Assembly: GCF_051020765.1 (NCBI RefSeq)
Contig: NC_134929.1
Coordinates: forward strand, 20,846,135 to 20,910,134
DNA length: 64,000 nt
DNA from: Lasioglossum baleicum
Lineage: Eukaryota; Arthropoda; Insecta; Hymenoptera; Halictidae
Reading direction: 5' to 3'
Positions 26,885 through 36,925 of the stretch are shown here, piece by piece. Under the pieces are notes generated by a model. It was not told where the DNA came from, did not search any database, and worked only from the letters and a program-made list of their open reading frames with translations. The translations under genes were made by a program, and so were the position numbers. How positions within the stretch are numbered: the first letter of the stretch is position 1; every line of letters begins with the position of its first letter.

Positions 26885-28670
26885 TAATTATATTATATGT
26901 ATATTATTATTATTATATGTATATAAAGTCTGTCTGGCTTGTTGTAATTAACAATCGATTAATAGAACGATCGTTGTTAATTAAAATGTAACCCGAGGTC
27001 CGCGGCATCAAATAATCAATAATATTTATTATTATAATAACAATTACCTCAGCTCAGTGATGCAATCAGGGGAGGGGGCAGAGGGCTTGCCCCCCAAGAG
27101 AAAGGAAATAGAACACTGGAAAATTTGTCAAATTGCAGAACAGCTGCTTCCTCTCCGATTTCGATGATGTTATTTAATGTGCATTAAAAAACTTTCTGTG
27201 GCCTGACACAAAAAAGAATGTCAGTATTTATGAAGTGCATATGTACATTGGCAATTCTTGCACCAGGCCACAAAATTTCATCTGTTCAAGATTAAATCCT
27301 GACTGCGCCATTGCCCCAGCTAAGAACGAAATGATTATTGCAACAGGAACGAAATTGCCTCATAGCTCAACACGTTCGTCGAAATAGTTTCTCAATCGCT
27401 CAATGCACTTTTTCCGACGGCTGAGTAATTCTCATTGTCCCGGGTTCGTGGAAAGTAATGAAACGGAAGGCGAATCGTCGATCGCCGACAATGGGAACCA
27501 TCGTTGAAATGAAAAATAGAAAATGACCACCGAAACATAGAAAATTAAAATATGAAGATCTCGAACGATCTTCTAATATTATTTTAATATTCTAATTTTT
27601 CATCAAAGATTTTCTGTCAAAGCAAAAATGTTCAATTAATGGTCTTCGTGCGAAGCTGTGTTTTCCGTGACGACGCGACGTTGTTTCGTATTAATAATGT
27701 AACATTTATAATAGATCCCCGATGTTTATGAAATCGTAGAATCTCATTGCTCGATGCTTTGCTCATTAAAACCAGACAGGGTCGTTAACTCTATTATTCA
27801 CTCCGCCGTGCACGAAATAAAAAGCAACTCGTTAAATTCTACTGAACTTTCTCCGCGGCGGACCATTCGGAAGTTTGTAAATGCATAAGGTCCGTAGCCG
27901 TTCATTGTTACAATGCGATTAGGGTTGTTGGCTCCAGTGCTGTAACATTGTACACGATATTCCTGAAGTATAAGCAAATATTTGCCTACGGTGAATAATG
28001 CGACCTCGATGACGAACAGCTTGCTAGGAAGCAGCCCTCGGGGGCTGTAGCAGGCTAATTGCACCTTCTGCGACCCATTTAAAATTCAACATGCTATGGA
28101 AACCATAACCGGAGAAACTTGAAATACATTTGGATATTCTCGTGCTTTCAATTTTATTTGAAGTAGTAATTAATTAGCAATAACAATCTTCAAATCTTTG
28201 TAAAAATTCATTCAAATGCACCGTGCAAAAAGGAACTTGTTAATTATTTCTAAAATTTAATGGGATCCAAATTCTTCTGTGAATGTTTGGCCACACCATG
28301 TTTGACCACGACGATTACGTTTACACTCGTCGAGATATGAAAAAAATGTGTTTACACGGTAACGAATACCAGGGAATTTCAAGGGGAATCCGCCAACGCC
28401 CACATTATGGACTAATTACGCGTGCAGTTAATGAATAGCCAGCTTCGCTGAAAGTTGCACGGTTCCTGTACTTAAAGGGAATACTCTGACAGTAAATGTC
28501 GGTCGGGTAGCGTGTCGAGCAGCTGCACGTGAAATGTTTCCGTGTTGTGTGCGTTCTACGGTGCTGCGATTGGTGCGAATGGATCTCGTGAAGAAATAAT
28601 TAAACACAGGAAACCTTTGTCATGGAATTAGTATCACATTTCTCGTGGAGCAAACTTCGGGGCTTCTCAC
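26885..28670. other. Non-genic stretch, presumed intron or 3' flank of the receptor gene
   Basis: An AT/ATT-rich simple tract at 26884-26930. The minus-strand frame at 27798-28064 has no receptor motif. On the minus strand this lies downstream of the DH44 receptor-like exon and is therefore probably intron. Confidence 0.4.
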
Positions 28671-28674
28671 ACTT

Positions 28675-29610
28675 CGTGCACATCTCTTGCACAAATATCG
28701 AGGCACTACCGTACACTGAAAGTGGAAAAAAAGACGAACAAATTTGCTGAATGAACTTCTATGTCCTTCGAAGGACACGACCCATAATAATGAGGGTAAA
28801 TATCGTGCACATCTCTTGCACAAATATCGAGGCACTACCGTACACTGAATGTGGAAAAAAAGACGAACAAATTTGCTGAATGAACTTCTATGCCCCTCGA
28901 AGGACACGACCCATAATAATGAGGGTAAATATCGTGCACATCTCTTGCACAAATATCGAGGCACTACCGTACACTGAAAGTGGAAAAAAAGACGAACAAA
29001 TTTGCTGAATGAACTTCTATGCCCCTCGAAGGACACGACCCATAATAATGAGGGTAAATATCGTGCACATCTCTTGCACAAATATCGAGGCACTACCGTA
29101 CACTGAAAGTGGAAAAAAAGACGAACAAATTTGCTGAATGAACTTCTATGCCCCTCGAAGGACACGACCCATAATAATGAGGGTAAATATCGTGCACATA
29201 TCTTGCACAAGTATCGAGACAGTACTGTACACTGGCTCAGCGTCTAGTGGCGCACTGTACACCACTGAGAGAGAAAAAAAGGCGAACAAATTTGCTGAAT
29301 GAATTTCTAGGCTCCTCAAAGGACACGAGCCATAATACTGGAGGTAAATATCGTGCACATGTCTTGCACAAGTTTCGAGACAGTACTGTACACTGGCTCA
29401 GCGTGTAGTGACGCAGTGTACACTACTGAGAGAGGGAAAAATACGAACAAATTTAAAAAGCGCAACCCATAATAGTGGAGGCAAATATCGTGCACATCTC
29501 TTGCACGAATATCGAGGCACTACTGCACACCGTCGCGGCGTCTAGCGGCGCAATGTACCCGAACGGGGGAGAGAGGAAAAAAGGGGCGAATAAATTCGCT
29601 GATGCGCAAG
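28675..29610. repeat. Tandem array, 129-bp unit, inside the presumed receptor intron 1
   Basis: Units start (word CATCTCTTGCAC or variant) at 28681, 28810, 28939, 29068 and 29197, exactly 129 bp apart, then at 29358 (161 bp) and 29495 (137 bp). The first four are almost identical; the proximal ones are diverged and carry an extra 30-bp piece with GCGTCTAGTGGCGC. Because 129 is a multiple of three, the minus strand shows a 196-codon repeating open frame (28620-29210) that is almost certainly not a protein. Each unit also has a small inverted word, GTGCA...TGCAC. Confidence 0.95.
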
Positions 29611-29639
29611 CTAACGCCGCATGCATGCATAATGTCGTT

Positions 29640-29645
29640 ACTCAC
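29640..29645 (-). other. Splice donor of the DH44 receptor-like exon
   Basis: Read on the minus strand the sequence is GTGAGT, the consensus donor. Without splicing the frame would read Arg-Glu-stop immediately, so translation must leave the exon here. The donor sits only about 30 bp from the proximal edge of the tandem array ending near 29610. Confidence 0.8.
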
Positions 29646-29952
29646 GTGTGCTGTCGTACCGGATGCCGTTCAGCTCTTCGAGGCACGGTAGCGTCGCCAT
29701 CGTTCCCGGCGGCGTTCTCGGCCAGCAGAGCAACGAGTCCCAGCTAATTTCGCAACCCTGTTGCTCCTTCCCCGCGTCCGCCCCGAGGGGCAATTCCAGC
29801 TCTTCGCGTTGCTGCAGCTCGTAACACTTGAAAGCCTTCGCGGTGCGCGAATCGTTCAGCTTATTAATATAGTTCAACGCCTTCACCACGTAATTGTCAC
29901 TGTCCACGAACGTCTCGTTGTCCTGCAGCCAGGCCATCATTTCGACGTTCAT
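29646..29952 (-). CDS. First coding exon of a class B GPCR, diuretic hormone 44 (CRF-like) receptor
   Basis: Encodes residues 1-102 plus one base of a secretin-family receptor. In insects, DH44 receptors bind the CRF-like peptide DH44 at the plasma membrane and signal through Gs and cAMP to control fluid secretion and feeding. The diagnostic part is the start of the extracellular hormone-binding domain: Cys67, then WDSLLCWPRTPPG (Trp71, Cys76, Trp77), TLPC (Cys90) and EELNGIRYDST. This resembles DH44-R more than PDF or DH31 receptors. NET at 12-14 and NDS at 33-35 are possible N-glycosylation sites; no hydrophobic signal peptide is visible. The ATG at 29950-29952 is chosen because an in-frame TGA lies ten codons upstream (29983-29985). 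The exon ends at a strong donor, C|GTGAGT (29640-29645). The remaining ligand-domain and transmembrane exons were not found, so the first intron is long or they lie outside the window. The family call is from memory of motifs, not a search. Confidence 0.8.
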
Positions 29953-30259
29953 GATCCACACTGTCCGACGAGCAGACGGCTCTCACTTTTCCCACGGGAG
30001 AAACAAAAACCAGACGAACTAAACTTCCAGCGCGACTCGCCGCTGCAAGAATTATTATTCAACTCGGCTACCGAGGGCCCTGGACGGCTTTTAAACCGTC
30101 GTAAAAGCTCGCGCGGACCTCCGAGGGTGTTTACTGGAAATGGACCGCAGGCCAATTGTTCTTGAAACTCTTTCGCTCGTTGTTGCGCCTGTAGTTGGTA
30201 ATCTTTTTCAGATGGTTTACGAGTTTCACATATCGTCCGGTGTTCACTTCTTACACTGT

Positions 30260-31560
30260 AAGTTTGATATCTAGAAGAGGCGCTTTACAAGCCACGGTGC
30301 TAATTAGGATAACGATGCTGATGGGTGTGCGGGAATTAGGGGATAGAAATTGTAGCAATGCTTTTTGTCACTGTTACTGTTCAGTTTTACCCGGTGTTTT
30401 GTGTAATTTCTGAGAGCAAGGTGTCCACACTGCTAATTACAGTCATTGAGAATTGATCCTGAGGATCCCACAATATTAATTAAACCAGCTAGCGTTCTCG
30501 TAGGTCCTATAAACCGTAAGCAGTATTCTTCGACGTCGAATTTTTAGCAATAGCTTTCTTGAATCCTGCAGTGTTAATTTTAGCTAATTGTATCTGGGTG
30601 TCCTCCAACGGTACCTAGGCTCAGAGTGTCTCCTACTGTTTACGAAGAGCCCACAGGAACCAACCTGTCAACATAGACTGGTTTACTTAGTGTTTACTCT
30701 TGATGACGTGCTACTATTAATCGAAGTAGCTGGGTTCGCTGAAAAATTTCATTATTGTTAAGAGATACAGTGTTAATCCTTGCTGCTTTATCCACGATGT
30801 CTCCTATCGTTTATCAGCATTCCAACATCCAGCTGAATGCCCGAGTAGGTCAAGTCACAAGTCACGATGTTAATTAGAACAGCTAGCTCCTCGAGAACGT
30901 ATAAGAACAATGTCCAACCTGGTTTTTCTCGAATCCTTATGACGTAAGGTTGATCCTCATTAATTATATCCGTTAGCCTGCACGATCTCTATGGTGCAGG
31001 TATCCTACCATTTATCAGGACTCCAACGTTAAACGACTTACCGCGTCACTTGATAAGCCACAATGTTACTTCAAGCATTTATCTAATATTTGTTGTCCTG
31101 TTGTACGATCCCTATGACCAGAGTATCTTCTGTAGTTCATCAGGATTCCAACATCAATATTTTTTATGTTCCCATAAATATTTTTTTCGAGTACAATGTT
31201 AATTCTTGCTAATTAGATTTATTTCCCTGTGCAGTATCCAATTTCAGGGTGTCTCCTGATTATAAGACATCATCCCCTAAACCAAAATCTCTCCGCGATC
31301 CAAAGCACTCAAGCAGATCACGCGATAAATCACGATCTCAATTAGACCAACTCTATCCTCGAAGAACAGTGTCCACTAATGCCAGAATCTTGAACCGTTA
31401 ATCCCCACTAATTATATCAAGCTTCCTCCGCAACGTTGATGTCCAGCCTGTCCCCTATTGTTCACAAGGGCTCCGACACACCACGACATCAGCAGTCCAG
31501 TGTCCGCTCCACAAGGCCTCGTTAATTAGAGCAACAGGATTCCCAGCACGGATCAGCGCG
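30260..31560 (+). repeat. Ancient degenerate tandem repeat, about 200-bp period
   Basis: Two kinds of block alternate. Type A (AAGYCACGATGTTAATTAGA..AGCTAGC) at about 30285, 30465, 30866, 31063, 31327 and 31535. Type B (GTRTCTCCTAYYGTTTATCAG then ATTCCAACATC) at about 30627, 30799, 31000, 31123, 31247 and 31447. Spacing clusters at 170-210 bp or near multiples. It lies upstream of the receptor exon (minus strand), i.e. in its 5' flank or a 5'-UTR intron. Confidence 0.6.
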
Positions 31561-34250
31561 AACCTGCGCCGACTCTCAAAGGATGTATTTATCTTCTGCG
31601 ATTATTCCCTGCCGCGTATTCTTATCCGGTCGGAGACCTGCGTCGCGAATCCTCTGGGCGATATCCCTTAAGATCCCTTCGCCCTCGAAGCGAGGGTCGC
31701 GGTTAATCCTCGAAGAATCCTTCTGTGCCGTGATCCCAGCTAGAATTCATGTATACGGGAGGTATTAAAGCGGACCTTCGATCCTCGCGTGTCCTTAACG
31801 ACCTTCTTGATTGCCTCTGTCTTCAAACACGGCCTGCTAAAAACGCCAGTCAATCTTCTTGCCTCCTTATTGCACCGTCGAACGACGCCCGGGGAGGGTC
31901 ATTGAATTTAGAGGCGAGAACGTAACCGGATTCGTTGTCCTTCAACTATAACGCTCACTGAGACCCCAGATAAAGGATCGGCGAATTTAGAGACCTCAGG
32001 ATAACCAGATTCAGTATCCTTCGACATTCACTCGACGTCCCCAAGACTCCATCCTGAAGAAAATCCTCTCTTAACTCGTTCCATTCGCTTTTCTGATCTT
32101 CCAATTATCATTACGATTCCTTGATGAGCTTAAAGCATGTGGAGACTAGAGGATCAAGGTCGAGCACTCGGACCTCGAGTTCCGCGATGGAGTTAGAGAT
32201 TGTTTTACTTCAATGGACCAAGATCAACCACTTGGATCCTGAACGCCACCAAATGTCCAAGTGGCCAGAGTCGAAGGAGAAGACGTTCCTGTCACGATTT
32301 GACGACGGAACTGTCAGAGATAATTTTGCCAGCCTCGGAACTGTGTCAACTTCCCGACCTGAGCAGACTCTCGCGAACCCAAAGATCCTCGTTCGTTCGT
32401 TCGTTCGTTCTACAGAAGAAAAGCCTCCTGCGAACTGCTCTCCTATAATCACCGCTTAATAGCTTCCGGAAACGAGTTTCGAAACTTCACTCGCCTCGCA
32501 ATCCGTCTGAGCTCGCTGACTGGGCGATTCAGGTGATCTATAGATTCGAGATCCACTCGTGCTTGGAGTCAATCAGTCGATCAGACGGATTCGATCCGGA
32601 TCGGTTTTTGGTTACAGCGAGGCACGGTCGACTGGAGAGTTCACCTCGCAAGGTGTTTTCTGTTGATCCTTTTTCGAAATGGTGACACGATGTTTGGTAA
32701 TTTTAGACTAGCTGGAGGAAATTGGAAAATTAGCGAATTTTTTAGTGCTTCGGTTGATTAGGCTCTTGTCGAATATGGTTTGCGTTTTTGACGATAGCGA
32801 ATCGATGTTCGATTTAGAAAGTTAAGGGATTTTTTCAGAGTTTTAACTGTTTCGACGTTGATTAAATTTGTTGATTTTCAATTAGTGCGCAAATGGGCAG
32901 TAACGATTTTTAGTTTGCGACGATTAGGAACGATTCAAAACGAATGAGATTGGGAACTGGGCGAATTTTGTGACATTTTAGGTTGTTTGATTTTCGAGGA
33001 AACTGTTTGCTCACCTGTTTAGCTTCCCGTTAGCTTCAATTTCGTGTATCTATCGATTCTTTGCACTTTGAAGTACCCTCCCGTGGAAGGTTCACTGTGT
33101 TTAAATTGGATTCCTCAATTTTCTCGAATTTTTTGCTGATGTTGGAAAGTACCAACAACTAGAAGCGAATTAGAGACAGTTTAAAGCTTCTATTTTGTAT
33201 CTTCATTCACTTCCTTTCAGTTTTCAAATCACCTTCTTTAATTTTTTAATAGTCGACGTAGACAGTTACAAAGCTAGTAGTAATTAGTAGTTTAAAGCGA
33301 TCGCACTGATGAAATAGTTAATTTCCCATGGTACAAACGCAGCAAATCCTTGGAAAAACCAATCTGTCCACCCATGTAACCCACAAGCATGAATCCTTTA
33401 TACCCAATCGTTTTTCGTTCACGTTGCAAAGCAGTCCCTCAGAGAATACAGTGTTTAAACTGCCTCCTCTAAACGTTCCAGCACTCGTTAATATCAACTT
33501 GTTAATATTAAACAGCTTATAAACAAGTAGTAGCAATTAACGTCGGGTCTGTAGCATCCAGAGGTCATCCAAAGCGTATTAAATAGGAAAGCGATCTAAT
33601 TAGAGTTTTCAGGCTCTGAGTAAACACTAGTTCACCTGTACAGCTCACCACTGGCTTTAATTTCGTTGTTCTCTTCTATTGAAGTACACTTCCTTGAATA
33701 GGTCACTGCCTAGACTGTGTGTTGCGACCAATTCCCAGCAGTCAATACAGTCTCCATTAATACCAGTGCACAAACAGGTGGTAGCGATCGTAGACCATTC
33801 AAAATTGATGAAATCGGGAAGTCTACCTTTCTGGAATTTCGAAGAAAATGAGACCACCTGTTCGACGTGCCACAAGTTTCAATTTTTCTCATTGGAACGC
33901 TTTCTGTTATTATTAATGCAGTATCATGTAGTGTTCTCTAACTTTTTCCAGATTTCCAGACACAAAAATCGTGGACATAAGCGATGCCTAAATGTTTAAA
34001 CAATGTTCGAAGAGAGCATCGTTGTGGCATCAATTTTCCTAGTATCCAAGTTTTTTTCTTCACTGGAATAATTCTCTAGACTTTCCCGTGTGTGTGTGTG
34101 TGTGTGAATACGATATATTTTTAAAAATTATTAACGTTTATCTTTAGATAATGTTTGAGTCGAGGAAAGCATCGTCGAGGCGTCAATTTTCTCAGATAAA
34201 CTTCGAGCTTGCTTCAATTTCTACGAAAATTAAATAGCGATTAGGATCTA
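31561..34250 (+). repeat. Further diverged direct duplications; no gene
   Basis: Pairs include 31903 and 31984 (GAATTTAGAG...CCGGATTC/CCAGATTC), 33018 and 33633 (CACCTGT..AGCTYMCC..TTTAATTTCGT), and 34007 and 34158 (AGCATCGTYGWGGC.TCAATTTTC). A GT microsatellite is at 34088-34104. The 32121-32459 frame has no motif. Confidence 0.45.
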
Positions 34251-34990
34251 TCTAAATTTTTACGGTATTCGATCTTCACCTATTCGACATTCGACAAGTG
34301 TTAATCTTGCATCGCTGCACATCTTCGGATGCACCGAGGAGATTCCTCAGTTTCCACTAACTTCTCTTAAGCCGATCTTCTCCTAAATAATTTCTAATAC
34401 TATATCCAACTCACTCTACACTTTCCTCTCGAGATTCACTAGCTTCCTGCTAATTCCCAGCACTCGCGTCACTAATTCTAAACGAACCTCCAACGATTAC
34501 CGATCGAGAATCGTAATTGATGGACGAACCGTGGCCGGATTTTCGGATGACAGTCGGCGGATGGTCTGGCAGGCTGTCTGCCGGCGAGCAGTGACACGCG
34601 ACTGGCAGCGGCACGTGCTCCCAACCGTGGCAGAGAGAGAGCTGACAGGGAGAGAGGGAGATTTAGCGCGCGTGTCCCGAGGAAGCTGCGTCGCGACGCC
34701 GACGGCCGGCGTCTAGCTGACGGAGTCCGTCAACGGCCGTGGTAGACGGTGCACGATGTGGATAACTCTGCTGCACCTGGTGCGCAATACCTCGAATGCA
34801 AGACCACGAGGACGAGCATGCGCCACCATCCTCTCTCTCTCCTATGCTTCCCCTTCGTCTGTCCTCTTCGACTTTGCGCGTTCTGCTACCTTCAGATCTG
34901 CTGCTTCGTCACCTCTGATCTCTGCGAGTCTGAAAAACACGGCTAATGTTAGCAAGGGTCTCAGAGGGTGGCTTGCCGAGTGACTCACGG
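34251..34990. other. Non-genic stretch
   Basis: Open frames at 34531-34983 overlap in different phases and show no motif. Confidence 0.4.
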
Positions 34991-34994
34991 TGAT

Positions 34995-36680
34995 TGTTTT
35001 ATTATTATTATTATTATTACTATTATTATTATACAGTCAGCGGCAATATTAAGTGGACACCCTTAAAAATCGCTCAACTTTTTGAAAATTGGTCCAAAGG
35101 ACTTGAATTTTTTTAAGATGTTAGACGGGCTAGTTCGGTAGAGAATAAGTAAACAAAAATTTATTAAGATTGCAATTGGTAGAAATCATATAAAATTTTA
35201 AAAATGATGTTTTGTCAACTTTTTTATCTGAGCCTGTAAGTATAGTTTTATAGATATCGGAAACTTATATACATATTGAAAATTTCATCGAAATCGGTCA
35301 ACATTGCAATGAGCTACAAACGTTTAAAGATGATCACGTAAGGGCGAAATGCCCTGGCAAGGCTAAAAATCTGCGACTTTCACCCTTAAGCTCTCATCTT
35401 TAAACGTATATAGGTCATTGCAATGTTGACCGATTTCGATGAAATTTTCAGTATGCATATAAGTTACCGAAATCTATAAAACGCATTTTTTAAATTATCG
35501 TTACAGGCTCAGATAAAAAAGTGGACAAAACATCATTTTTTAAATTTTGTATGATTCCTACCAATTGCAATCTTAATCAATTTTTGTTCACTTGTTCTCT
35601 AGCGAACTAGTCGGTCTGACATCTTTAAAAAATTCAAGTTCTTTGGACTAACTTTTAGAAAGTTATGCGATTTTTAAGGATGTCCACTTAATATTGCCAC
35701 TGATTGTATATGCCCCGAGATCCTTTTGTACAAATGTTTACAGTTGTTTAGTAGAACTGATAAAAACAAAAAGGAACATAACAAAAAAATCCTAACCTAA
35801 ATTTACATAAAGAGGGACAAACGCGAAACTAAGCAAATACAGGTACGATATTAACAAATAATCTTACGTAACTTTCTTTTGAATTCCTGTAACGTGCCAT
35901 TTAAAAAATCAATATTATTATACAGTGTGTAAAGAATTTATTACTCCGTATGTGGATTTGGATTTCATTGTTTGAAATCCTGCTCTCGTTCCCAAAACAC
36001 GTTCAGGTACGTAGAAATTGATTTGCCTCGGAAGTGCGGGACAATCTATATTATTATTTATCAAATTAAAAATAAAGCTCTGGTCGCGCGGATACTATTC
36101 TTCGATCAGATAATGTTTCCAGGTTGACTATGTTTAATATTTTAGAGTAATCATGATCAAAGATTGACATTGGATTGTTTGTCCTATACGCACAAAACCT
36201 GAGAAATTTATGCTGCACTCTCTCGAGCATGACTTCATACTTAACGCTTTTCAGATACCATATAGTTGAAGCATATTCTAACAGGGGACGGACAAGGGTA
36301 ATACATAGCAACCTAAGTAGGTATGTTTTGAATGAAAATCAGTGGAAAAACGAGCATTCTTGAAGCGGAGTTGACGATGTGATGAAAATGGTTGGAAAAG
36401 TCTAAGGTAGAGGAGAAGTGAATTCCTAAGTGCTTAACTTCTGTTATTGAGGAGAGAATACAGTCATTAACACGGTAAGGATATGTATAAGAGATACAGA
36501 ACGACAAGAGGACCGCATAATATGGCATTTCTTAATATTGAGATCCATACCGTTCCTGTGACACCAGTCGCAGAAACGATCCAGGTCTGCCTGTAATCTG
36601 GAAGCATCATCCCGGGACAAGATGATGCTGAAGATTTTTAAATCATCAGCGAATAGGAGATACATACAATGTTGAAAAAT
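34995..36680 (-). mobile_element. Truncated, frameshifted jockey-like LINE fragment with TAA-type tail
   Basis: Minus-strand reverse transcriptase remnant: FADDLKIF (YXDD-type catalytic motif) with DLDRFCDWCHRNGMDLNIKKC (36665-36530), then VKHLGIHFSSTLDF (about 36430), LVRPLLEYASTIWY and VQHKFLRF (36311-36180), HDYSKILNIVNLETLSDRR, and FIFNLINNNIDCPALPRQIN (36066-35930) in another frame. At least two or three frame breaks show it is dead. Its 5' part is missing. The 3' end runs into a TAATAATAA-type tract (34997-35031 read on minus), interrupted by a MITE at 35034-35706. Clade assignment (jockey-like) is from motif memory. Confidence 0.85.
35034..35706. mobile_element. Palindromic TA-flanked MITE, 673 bp (family 1 relative), nested in the LINE tail
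   Basis: Starts CAGTCAGCGGCAATATTAAG and ends with the inverse (CTGATTG), TA on both sides (35032-35033, 35707-35708). Arms are nearly full length (TCTGAGCCTGTAA and its inverse). Shares AATGAGCTACAAACGTTTAA with the element at 19540. Confidence 0.85.
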
Positions 36681-36724
36681 GGCGGTTAAATCATTGGTGA
36701 TTTTGTTAAAAGATTAAAATTTAA

Positions 36725-36925
36725 TGTCGTTTTCAGCCATCGTGCTCGGTTTTTCGGAAACTTGAAGCACAATAGGGACATTTATAAATTCAAGAACTTT
36801 TTCTGCTGAAATTGTAAATGCTACAGGGATGAATTTTGGGTTGGACGATTCCATAGGCTTTCCCGAATACAGTGATGTTTTTTTAATAACATTATGTCGG
36901 TGCGAGTATGTTTAAAATAATGTTT
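36725..36925 (+). repeat. Dispersed block, third copy of the TTTCCCGAATCCAGTGAT family
   Basis: CTTTCCCGAATACAGTGAT followed by TAATAACATTATG and ATGTTTAAA matches the block at 46118-46250 over about 90 bp with gaps. In frame it reads DDSIGFPEYSD, similar to NSTDFPESSD in the other copy. Confidence 0.5.

Noticed and set aside
27798..28064. Minus-strand frame downstream of the receptor exon as a second receptor exon
   Set aside because: No N-glycosylated NGTW motif, no conserved cysteines or transmembrane segment, and no good splice acceptor in phase.
28620..29210. A 196-codon repeating minus-strand open frame
   Set aside because: It is produced by the 129-bp tandem unit being a multiple of three; the start and end are outside any gene model and the peptide has no known motif.
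28675..29610. Regular array considered as CRISPR-like
   Set aside because: The whole unit repeats with no unique spacers, and the context is a eukaryotic intron.
32121..32459. 112-codon plus-strand frame in the duplicated region
   Set aside because: Overlaps two other frames, on both strands, and lies in degenerate repeat sequence.
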